Origin: Deltaproteobacteria bacterium
Lineage (GTDB): Bacteria; Desulfobacterota; SM23-61
DNA length: 5,737 nucleotides
Reading direction: 5' to 3'
NCBI GenBank assembly: GCA_029857975.1
Contig: JAOUFX010000237.1
Location: 1-5,737, forward strand
In this document: positions 1 to 5,273 of the stretch, one piece after another
Layout: the number at the start of each line of letters is the position of its first letter
How positions within the stretch are numbered: the stretch's first letter is position 1
The notes under the pieces: generated by a model
The model's database searches: none
Seen by the model: the letters and a program-made list of their open reading frames with translations, nothing else
Told to the model about the DNA's origin: nothing
Translations under genes and position numbers: made by a program

Positions 1-162
1 AACTAAGACCGCGGCCAGGAAGAATAAACCTATACTGATCGCTCTTGGGAAAAGACGAGGGGACATGGCCAGGGTCTGCCTGGGGAACTGAAAGGTTAAA
101 CCGAAAAAAAGAGCGGAGAGAGATAGGAGGACCACTCCGAAATAAATCTCCCTTTTTCCCAC
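1..162 (-). CDS. TctB-family small membrane subunit of a tripartite tricarboxylate transporter (5' part only)
   Basis: A GTG start at 162 opens a frame that stays open for 54 codons to the window edge; an in-frame TAA lies just upstream at 177-175. An AAAGGG ribosome-binding site sits about 9 nt before the GTG. The visible protein has a hydrophobic first helix (residues about 7-24) and a second beginning near residue 40. Between them is the block MSPRLFPRAISIG (33-45), which matches the G-P-x-x-F-P-R type motif that starts the second helix in TctB proteins. In the family, TctB is the small integral subunit that pairs with TctA, the large permease, and with the periplasmic TctC receptor. The gene follows a tctC in the same direction, the common C-B-A order, so tctA is expected just outside the window. 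The gap from tctC is 167 nt and holds inverted repeats. The assignment rests on motif, topology and position; the C-terminal two thirds are not visible. Confidence 0.72.
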   Translation of the reverse strand, partial: MGKREIYFGVVLLSLSALFFGLTFQFPRQTLAMSPRLFPRAISIGLFFLAAVLV

Positions 163-199
163 AATGATTTCCCTTTACCTAAATTGAGCTATTTTTTTA

Positions 200-243
200 C
201 ACCACAGAGATCTCAGAGAATAATTTCATAGCCCTCTGTGGTG
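200..243. repeat. 10-bp perfect inverted repeat between tctC and tctB
   Basis: CACCACAGAG at 200-209 is repeated in inverted form as CTCTGTGGTG at 234-243, with a 24-nt centre. A-rich or T-rich runs flank both sides (192-198 and 251-256), so either strand could form a hairpin followed by U residues. It lies in the tctC-tctB gap on the transcribed strand. Possible roles are partial termination or 3'-end protection of the tctC message, which would let the receptor be made in excess over the permease, or a member of a dispersed palindromic family. The sequence alone does not decide. Confidence 0.7.
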
Positions 244-270
244 CAGAGCCTTTTTTAGGCCTTAGATAAA

Positions 271-304
271 GAGGGTGGTTGGATGCACCTTCCCAACCGC
301 CCTC
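271..304 (-). repeat. Hairpin just downstream of tctC
   Basis: Two 12-nt arms (271-282 and 293-304) pair around a 10-nt loop. In RNA from the gene strand there is one C-A mismatch; in RNA from the other strand this would be a U-G wobble. The stem begins 25 nt after the tctC stop. Only a weak UUUAUC follows, so it is a poor intrinsic terminator and more likely a transcript-stability or processing stem. Confidence 0.55.
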
Positions 305-329
305 CTATATGCTTTTCCGATTGGCTGGT

Positions 330-1322
330 TTATTTGTATCGATCTCCCAGCTTCTTTTTCTTTATGAGGTTCATGTAATACTGGTCCTGCTCCTTAACAA
401 ATTTTCCAAAATCTTTTGTGTTCTTATACTCCAGCAAGAATCCAGCTTTATCCGCCATTTTTTGAAATTCAGGATCCTCCATGGTGGCTTTGAAGGCATC
501 ATGAAGTTTCTTGACTTTGGCCGGATCCGTTCCTTTGGGGACGGCAATTCCTCTCCACATCCCCATGAAAAAATTTACCCCCTGTTCTTTTCCTGTGGCC
601 AGGTCGGGAAAATCCTTCAGCCTGCTCTGGCTGAATACACCGAGGGCCTTTAAATCGCCGCCTTTCACCTGCGGAAATCCTTCTGGCGGAGAACACATAA
701 CCGAATCCACATGTTTTCCCACCGCCGCGACGATCGAAGGCCCTCCGCCCTTGTACGGCACATGAACCAACTCGATCCCCTCGTCATTTTCAAAAGCCAG
801 CGCCACCAAGTGATATCCACCTCCGGCCCCGGCGTTGGCCATACTGATCTTGGCGGGACTTGCTTTGGCAGCCTTGATAAAATCTTTGAGGTTGTTGTAG
901 GGGGAATCTTTGGGCACGAGGATCCAGCAGGGGTTATGGACCACCATGATTACCGGATCGAAGGTTTTGTGATCATAAGGCGTAACGCTCATGTGGACTT
1001 TGGTGAGCGAGGGGGTGGCCCAGGCGACCAGGTAGTAACCATCGTTTTTCTTCTTCATGGCCTCGGCATAGCCAGGGACCGCTCCACCACCCGGTCGGTT
1101 CACGATAATTAGAGGGACTTTCAGGTACTTGGGGATGACCGCCGCAAAAGTACGAAAAACTACATCTGTCGCTCCCCCGGCTGCCCAGGGGACCATGATC
1201 TCCATTTCCCGGGACGGGTATTCCGCGGCCTTTCCTTCGGGAATTCCCATAACGATGCCGGTGAGCATAAGAGCCATCAAACTCAGGATAATGGTTATTT
1301 TTAATTTGCTCTTGTCCACCAT
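330..1322 (-). CDS. tctC: Tripartite tricarboxylate transporter substrate-binding protein (TctC/Bug family)
   Basis: Periplasmic receptor of a secondary TctABC-type transporter, 330 residues, the usual family length. The N-terminus has Lys residues, a hydrophobic segment (about 9-27) and a likely Sec cleavage near Ala32-Ala33. The mature protein opens with [19 protein letters not shown] (35-53), the family's first ligand loop, whose GG-x-T-D residues normally bind a carboxylate of the substrate. VNRPGGG (74-80), DGYYL (94-98) and [10 protein letters not shown] (186-195) are further family blocks. The ATG at 1322 is chosen because AAAGGAGGT lies 6 nt before it; a frame extension to a TTG at 1385 would put this site inside the gene. 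The gene has its own promoter at 1533-1505 and precedes a tctB-like gene. The ligand is unknown: Bug proteins bind citrate, other di- and tricarboxylates, aromatic acids or amino acids, and sequence does not tell which. The symbol is used in the family sense. Confidence 0.93.
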   Translation of the reverse strand: MVDKSKLKITIILSLMALMLTGIVMGIPEGKAAEYPSREMEIMVPWAAGGATDVVFRTFAAVIPKYLKVPLIIVNRPGGGAVPGYAEAMKKKNDGYYLVAWATPSLTKVHMSVTPYDHKTFDPVIMVVHNPCWILVPKDSPYNNLKDFIKAAKASPAKISMANAGAGGGYHLVALAFENDEGIELVHVPYKGGGPSIVAAVGKHVDSVMCSPPEGFPQVKGGDLKALGVFSQSRLKDFPDLATGKEQGVNFFMGMWRGIAVPKGTDPAKVKKLHDAFKATMEDPEFQKMADKAGFLLEYKNTKDFGKFVKEQDQYYMNLIKKKKLGDRYK

Positions 1323-1363
1323 AAGATACCTCCTTTTTTTAATTTTGAGTCCTGACCAAGTTG

Positions 1364-1392
1364 GGCAAGGATCTTCTTGGGCCAAGATTGCC
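1364..1392 (-). promoter_or_regulatory. Stem-loop in the tctC leader
   Basis: In the transcribed leader GGCA (1392-1389) pairs with TGCC (1367-1364), and ATCTT (1388-1384) pairs with AAGAT (1375-1371). The loop is 8 nt and there is a 3-nt bulge on the 3' side. The stem ends about 40 nt before the tctC start codon and does not cover the ribosome-binding site. It could stabilise the message or belong to a larger regulatory leader; I recognise no riboswitch class. Confidence 0.4.
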
Positions 1393-1504
1393 GCCCTTTA
1401 AGACTTATAACCTCCAATCTACAACTTCTAATTCTTAGAACGATAACCGATCGCTTGGTAGAGAGAAGATTTAGAATTTTATAAAAACCTGATCATTCGC
1501 GGTC

Positions 1505-1533
1505 ATATTAAAAGAACCTGATGCCCCTGTCAA
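1505..1533 (-). promoter_or_regulatory. Sigma-70 type promoter of tctC
   Basis: A perfect -35 TTGACA (1533-1528) is separated by exactly 17 bp from a -10 TAATAT (1510-1505), one mismatch from consensus. Transcription should start near 1498, giving a leader of about 175 nt before the tctC ATG. The promoter begins only 14 bp beyond the U-tract of the terminator that closes the upstream operon, so tctC is an independent unit. A 6-3-6 inverted repeat (TTCTAA, GAA, TTAGAA; 1440-1426) lies in the leader and could be an operator, but nothing supports a specific regulator. Confidence 0.82.
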
Positions 1534-1546
1534 GGACATTTACTCT

Positions 1547-1581
1547 AAAAAAGCAAAGGCGCAATCCCAAGGGATTGCGCC
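1547..1581 (-). terminator. Intrinsic terminator of the five-gene redox operon
   Basis: GGCGCAATCCC and its exact complement (1581-1571 and 1568-1558) are separated by two bases, so the stem folds as about 10 bp with a tetraloop. On the minus strand it is followed by TTTGCTTTTTT (1557-1547). It sits about 265 nt after the last operon gene and directly before the tctC promoter. On the plus strand the trailing sequence is only CCCTTTCT, so termination should act mainly on the minus strand. Confidence 0.87.
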
Positions 1582-1846
1582 CCTTTCTAAAACTTGGTGG
1601 CGAAGATCCAGCACATCACCCACCATATACGCCCTGCAGAACTGGCCTTGAGCGAAAAATGGCTTTTGACTGATACCTTTGGGTGGCCTAAAACCGCTTG
1701 AAAATATTTTACTTTTTATTTCAATCTTGTGGAAATAGCGTTGGTTCCGAAGAAATTTAGAGGTGTTCTCTTCCCGGAACTACCCGGGTTTGGATCCTGA
1801 AATTGATTAGGGTTCGCGCTCCCGGAATCCGTCGCCTGTGAAACCG
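1582..1846. other. Non-coding trailer between the small membrane gene and the terminator
   Basis: No convincing gene on either strand. On the minus strand 1715-1590 is open for 42 codons up to a TAG at 1589-1587. It ends in a Trp-rich stretch (RIWWVMCWIFATKF) but has no start codon with a ribosome-binding site near its beginning. There is a weak stem between GTTCCG (1744-1749) and CGGAAC (1775-1780) and an A/T-rich patch at 1700-1722. The stretch is probably the long 3' untranslated part of the operon message, or the remnant of a mobile or dispersed element. Confidence 0.5.
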
Positions 1847-2023
1847 CTAATCCACATAAACCGCCAGGGCCCCATGGATCAGGGCCGTTATGAACAGGAG
1901 GATCCCGGTTCTTTTATGGATGGTAAACGGGACCTTGATGAACCGCAATCCCGTACTGATTTGGAACAACACCAAAAGAAAATTGATCACTCCGAGGATC
2001 AAAATGATGGAACCGATTTTCAC
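1847..2023 (-). CDS. Small two-helix membrane protein with H-X13-H, possible b-type heme protein
   Basis: A 58-residue protein starting with GTG at 2023 and ending at TAG (1849-1847). The start is supported by AGGAGGGG about 9 nt upstream. Residues about 3-24 form one hydrophobic helix and 39-57 a second. The short link carries Arg27, Lys30, Lys37 and Arg38, so both ends should face the periplasm. His36 at the start of helix 2 and His50 near its end are 14 residues apart, and the stretch HKRTG followed by LIHG resembles the heme-bearing helix of cytochrome b561 and ferric-reductase-like membrane proteins. In those families such pairs bind two stacked b hemes with partner histidines from another helix, so this protein would need to dimerise or join another subunit. 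It is the last gene of the operon, 71 nt after the superoxide-reductase-like gene. Heme binding is inference; I cannot name a family with certainty. Confidence 0.72.
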   Translation of the reverse strand: MKIGSIILILGVINFLLVLFQISTGLRFIKVPFTIHKRTGILLFITALIHGALAVYVD

Positions 2024-2094
2024 GGGTAATCCCCTCCTGCTTCAAAGGATCACGAAGGAACCCGAATGGCCGCAAATCCCTTGTAGCGAATTCT

Positions 2095-2475
2095 TCATTT
2101 GATGGTAATTTTGAAAGTTGCCGGCCCTTTGCCGCCGTGGACATTGCAGCTGGCTTCCGCCTCGATCTCTGTGTTCTCTTCGATTTTATATTTTACCTCC
2201 CGTGTAAAAGGAACCCCCTCGGGTAAATTGGAAGAGGTATACTCCCACCTGCTCAACTCGCGCTTGTTCACCCAAATCGTGACCCGCTCTACATAGTGGC
2301 GAGCACTGTTCCCGTTATGCGTAACGGTAACCCGAACAGTGATTTCAGATCCTTTGGCGGCATTTTCAGGAGCCTTGATGGCGACCGAAGCTTTATTCGC
2401 AAACGCCGGGGGAGCCACGATAAGAACCAACCCGCAAACAAATCCCACTAAGATGCCAAAGGTGCTGAATCTCAT
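2095..2475 (-). CDS. Secreted desulfoferrodoxin (superoxide reductase)-like / SoxZ-like Ig-fold protein
   Basis: A 126-residue protein with a Sec signal peptide (hydrophobic 6-22, likely cut after AFA at 24-26), leaving about 100 residues. The C-terminal block SCNVHGG (109-115) matches the CNxHG iron-ligand motif of superoxide reductases: Cys110 and His113. THNGNSARHY (52-61) supplies His53 and His60, resembling the HPMxxEHY ligand loop but with 7 rather than 6 residues between the histidines. The ligand His that precedes this loop in true superoxide reductases is absent. The segment AAKGSEITVRVTVTH (39-53) also looks like the start of SoxZ. Both families share an Ig-like beta-sandwich, so a metal-binding or carrier role in the periplasm is likely, and the enzymatic activity is uncertain. 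The ATG at 2475 is preferred over a GTG at 2496 because AAAGGA lies about 9 nt before it. Confidence 0.8.
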   Translation of the reverse strand: MRFSTFGILVGFVCGLVLIVAPPAFANKASVAIKAPENAAKGSEITVRVTVTHNGNSARHYVERVTIWVNKRELSRWEYTSSNLPEGVPFTREVKYKIEENTEIEAEASCNVHGGKGPATFKITIK

Positions 2476-2546
2476 CTTGTCATCCTTTCTGCCCACGGAT
2501 TACATGCAGTTCGCTGGAAAACTCAATCCCCTCACTTTTTCGTTAT

Positions 2547-2600
2547 CCAGGAGCCGGGGAAATTGATGCCGCCAAAAGAGGAGATTTTCCTGGCTCCTGG
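2547..2600. repeat. Long inverted repeat in the cytochrome c / superoxide-reductase-like gap
   Basis: CCAGGAGCC (2547-2555) and GGCTCCTGG (2592-2600) are exact complements. Pairing continues inward to 2563/2584, giving a 17-position stem around a 20-nt loop. As plus-strand RNA the two imperfect positions are G-U wobbles; as the operon transcript they are A-C mismatches. No U-tract follows on either strand, so it is not an intrinsic terminator. It fills much of the 156-nt gap between genes three and four of the operon and may be a processing or stability element. Confidence 0.7.
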
Positions 2601-2631
2601 AAATTCATCCCTCCGAAGCATCAGCCTCCAA

Positions 2632-3045
2632 TCAATGCTTGCCGGGCGCCATTGGGACGCCCCGCCGCTCATGGTTGATATATGCTTCTATGGCCGTTAA
2701 TTCCGGGTCATCCAAAGCCAGGGGATTCCCTTCCAGCGGATTTTGGATACACCAGTTGATCATCTCCTGCTGCTTTACCACCTTTCCCAACTGCTTCTGG
2801 AATTTAGGATAGGTTTCAGGGTGGGTGTTGGCCGCGTTGGGATGGCATTGATCGCAGGAGACACGGTTTTTCCCCAGGTCCCCGCTGTGGAAGAGCTTTT
2901 CTCCCTGCTTCACCACGACCATGAACTGCTGCTCCCACCTCTTGAGGTCCTCGGCGGTGAATTCATCGGCGCTCGACTGCGGATAAAATCCAAACGCTGC
3001 CAGAACCGTCATTAAAATTCCAATGATTCGGGCCATCTTTCCCAT
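2632..3045 (-). CDS. Periplasmic monoheme cytochrome c with SoxA/TsdA-like C-terminal block
   Basis: A 137-residue protein with a Sec signal (hydrophobic 7-21, likely cut after SSA at 24-26). A single heme site CDQCH (64-68) gives covalent heme with His68 as proximal ligand. Downstream, INWCIQNPLEGNPLALDD (96-113) and ELTAIEAYI (115-123) follow the pattern I-N-x-C, Gly, Leu, Asp, Glu, A-Y-I seen in the heme domains of thiosulfate dehydrogenase TsdA and SoxA. In those enzymes the Cys is the distal ligand of the active-site heme, which would make Cys99 a candidate here; Met95 and Met132 are alternatives. The role is probably electron transfer or sulfur-compound chemistry in the periplasm. The ATG at 3045 is chosen for AAAAGGAG about 7 nt upstream; a TTG at 3069 overlaps the stop of the previous gene and puts this site inside the frame. 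Only 20 nt separate it from that gene. Confidence 0.88.
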   Translation of the reverse strand: MGKMARIIGILMTVLAAFGFYPQSSADEFTAEDLKRWEQQFMVVVKQGEKLFHSGDLGKNRVSCDQCHPNAANTHPETYPKFQKQLGKVVKQQEMINWCIQNPLEGNPLALDDPELTAIEAYINHERRGVPMAPGKH

Positions 3046-3065
3046 GGGGCTGCTCCTTTTCTTGT

Positions 3066-4142
3066 TCAAAAATGTTTCTGCGAAGGGATCCGTTTTTTCG
3101 GGTCCTGGTATCGGGTATCCTCCGGCCTGCCGGTCTTGCGGTTGTAGGCTACGCCTCGATCCTTATTGTTCGGAAGCTGGTAGTGCATATCCGCGTGACC
3201 GGTTTTCCAATCGATGAACTGCCAGCCGGTGGCATCGCGTTCGAAGAACGGGTCGGCCCGGTTCATGGGCACCGTGAGAACAGGCAGGTAACTTTTCACC
3301 TGGCTGTAGGTCTTTGGATAGGGCCAGGGCCAGGCGGTGGCCATGACCGCATGAAGGCTGATGTTCCCGATCTGGTTGTACTGGACCTGGTGGACGTGGC
3401 CGTAGATCACGGTGACCTTCTTGAAAGGCTTCAAAAGGGCCAGAACTTGTTCGGCGTCGTCAGTCCAGAAGTTCCATCCTTTATAAATCTTCTGCAGCGG
3501 GGAGTGGGAACATACGATGACCGGCACATCCTTATTGACCTTGGCCAGATCCCTCTTCAGCCACTCACGCTGTTTTTTCCCCACCAGAAAGGGGGATCCT
3601 TCGGGATTGTCCAGCCGTGCCATGGCCAGCATTCGGTCCATGGGGGTGGGCCATTTTTTAAAGGTCCATTCATCGTGGGTCAAAATGCTGTTCAGGACCA
3701 CAAAGTGAACCCCTTTGTGGTCGAAGCTGTAATAATGGGGCCCCAGCTTGGACTCCCAGTACTTCCCTAGGTCGAAGTAGTAGTCATGCTCCCCCATCAC
3801 ATAATTAACCTTCCCTTGCAGCTTGGACATGATCTCAAGGCCGTGGTCAATCTCCTCCTTCGTACCCAACTGGGCCAGGTCCCCCCCGAAGAAGAAAAAG
3901 TCCGGACGCGGGCTGAGCAGATTGGCCTCCTGGACCGCGCGGATCAGCCCCCGGTCCCAGTTGCGCACGAATTTCGGCCCGCCGAGATGCTGGATATGAG
4001 CATCGGATATGTAGCCGAAAGTGAATTTCTGCCCGGGATTGTTGGCTCCAAAGGCCACCTTCACTAACCCGAAAGGTAATGCGCTTCCCAATATGGTGAC
4101 ACCGGTTGATTTGAGAAAATCACGACGGTTCAGCCGCATCAT
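3066..4142 (-). CDS. Tat-exported calcineurin-like metallophosphoesterase
   Basis: A 358-residue protein with a twin-arginine signal (NRRDFLK at 5-11, hydrophobic 13-31, cut near Ala33). It has the full set of binuclear-metal motifs in order: DAH (47-49), GGD (86-88), GEHD (117-120), SHSP (212-215) and GHVH (248-251). These residues hold two metal ions that activate water for phosphoester hydrolysis. The third motif is usually GNHD or GNHE; here the Asn that ligates the second metal is Glu118. Tat export suggests that the cofactor is loaded in the cytoplasm. SoxB, the thiosulfohydrolase, has the same catalytic fold and export route, but is longer, with a C-terminal 5'-nucleotidase domain that is absent here. 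The phosphodiesterase substrate is unknown. It begins 33 nt after the peroxidase-like gene, with AGGAGG 8 nt before the ATG, and its stop is 20 nt from the cytochrome start, so translation in one transcript is likely. Confidence 0.92.
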   Translation of the reverse strand: MMRLNRRDFLKSTGVTILGSALPFGLVKVAFGANNPGQKFTFGYISDAHIQHLGGPKFVRNWDRGLIRAVQEANLLSPRPDFFFFGGDLAQLGTKEEIDHGLEIMSKLQGKVNYVMGEHDYYFDLGKYWESKLGPHYYSFDHKGVHFVVLNSILTHDEWTFKKWPTPMDRMLAMARLDNPEGSPFLVGKKQREWLKRDLAKVNKDVPVIVCSHSPLQKIYKGWNFWTDDAEQVLALLKPFKKVTVIYGHVHQVQYNQIGNISLHAVMATAWPWPYPKTYSQVKSYLPVLTVPMNRADPFFERDATGWQFIDWKTGHADMHYQLPNNKDRGVAYNRKTGRPEDTRYQDPKKRIPSQKHF

Positions 4143-4175
4143 GTTTGTCTCCTCCTTCCTTTCCCTGTATCGCCC

Positions 4176-5273
4176 TTACTTCTTAACGAACTGAGAGCTG
4201 GTCAATGCCTTCAAAAATGCCACCAGGTCGGCCTGCTGCTCCACGGTGAGGTTGAGCGGCCGGATACCGCCGTCGAGGAGTTCAGGAACCGGATCGGTCT
4301 CCTTCAACCTTCCCCCGTTGTTGTAGAACTGGACGACCTCTTCGAGGGTTTTCAGGCTTCCGTCATGCATGTAGGGAGCGGTGATCTCGATGTTCCGCAA
4401 AGTGGAGGTCTTGAAAGCTCCCATGTCGGACAACTCCCGGGTCACGGCGTAACGCCCGAGGGATTCGGTCTTAGGGTTGCTGAGAACCGCCACATCGACC
4501 CCCTTTTCTTTGACTTCTTGGACGGCGGCCCTCAAATCGTCGAGATTGGCCGGCATCCGCTGTGCAGCCACCCCGATATTGTGAAAAAGATGGTTGGTAA
4601 AAAGGGCGTGGTTTTGCTCGATGGTGTGACAGGAAACGCAGCGGCCCTGGCCCCGGAATATCTCCAATCCGCGGATGGCCGCCGGGCTTATGGCCTTCTT
4701 GTCCCCGCCGTAGAAGTACCGGTCGAAAGGCGAATCCCCGGCGACCAGCGTCCGTTCGAAACTGGCGAGCGCCTTCTTGACTTCTTTCATGGTGATCTGT
4801 TGGGCTTTCTTTCCGAAGGCCTTTTCGAACATCCGGACGTATTCCGGGTCGGTGCGGACGCTCTTGAGAATGGGCTCGTGATTCTTCAGCCCCATCTCCA
4901 CCGGATTCAAAAAAGGCTGGGCGGACTGTTCCTCGAGGGAAGGCTCCCGGCCGTCCCAAAATTGGCTATGGAAATAGGCTGCATTCAGGACCGTGGGCGC
5001 GTTCCGCGTGCCCTTGAGCTGGTCAATTCCTTCGGATACGGGCAGCGCGTCGGAGAACCCCTTGTCCTTTGCATGACAGGTGGCGCAGCTCACTTTTCCC
5101 GTAGTGCTGAAACGTTCGTCGTTAAACAGTTTATCTCCCAGCTGAACCTTTTCCGGAGTCAGGGGATTGTCCTTGGGAATGGGCACCTTGGGCAGCCCCA
5201 GCGGCGGTTCCGCCGCCCCCGCCCAAGCCGCCAGCAGGATGAGAATCGACAGGCCGTAAACGATTCGTCTCAT
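4176..5273 (-). CDS. Diheme cytochrome c peroxidase-family protein (CcpA/MacA-like)
   Basis: A 365-residue exported protein with a Sec signal (hydrophobic 4-19, cut near Ala20-Ala21). Two c-type heme sites are present: CATCH (63-67), the low-potential peroxidatic heme, and CVSCH (212-216), the high-potential heme. APYMHDG (299-305) supplies Met302 as the usual distal ligand of the second heme. FWDGRE (105-110), Gln116, Pro120 and NPVEMG (123-128) match the active-site block of bacterial cytochrome c peroxidases, with Glu126 at the position of the catalytic Glu114 of the Pseudomonas enzyme. The distal His71 of that enzyme aligns with Ile83 here, so the peroxidatic heme may be open without reductive activation. 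Expected reaction: reduction of H2O2 to water using electrons from a small cytochrome, perhaps the one encoded two genes downstream. The ATG at 5273 has GGAGGTGAT just upstream; an ATG at 5288 would include this site. Confidence 0.93.
   Translation of the reverse strand: MRRIVYGLSILILLAAWAGAAEPPLGLPKVPIPKDNPLTPEKVQLGDKLFNDERFSTTGKVSCATCHAKDKGFSDALPVSEGIDQLKGTRNAPTVLNAAYFHSQFWDGREPSLEEQSAQPFLNPVEMGLKNHEPILKSVRTDPEYVRMFEKAFGKKAQQITMKEVKKALASFERTLVAGDSPFDRYFYGGDKKAISPAAIRGLEIFRGQGRCVSCHTIEQNHALFTNHLFHNIGVAAQRMPANLDDLRAAVQEVKEKGVDVAVLSNPKTESLGRYAVTRELSDMGAFKTSTLRNIEITAPYMHDGSLKTLEEVVQFYNNGGRLKETDPVPELLDGGIRPLNLTVEQQADLVAFLKALTSSQFVKK

Noticed and set aside
1914..2144. A 76-codon minus-strand frame overlapping the small membrane gene
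   Set aside because: It overlaps the end of the superoxide-reductase-like gene and nearly all of the small membrane gene, has no ribosome-binding site of note and no sequence features; the other frame has a strong site and clear helices.
2500..2525. Possible internal promoter (TTGAGT, 16 bp, TGTAAT) before the superoxide-reductase-like gene
   Set aside because: Both boxes are imperfect and the start point would fall less than 20 nt before the ATG. Co-transcription with the upstream cytochrome is the simpler reading.
3072..3770. A 232-codon open frame on the plus strand opposite the metallophosphoesterase
   Set aside because: It lies entirely antisense to a gene with all catalytic motifs and a Tat signal, and its translation shows no recognisable domain; it is a shadow of a GC-rich coding frame.
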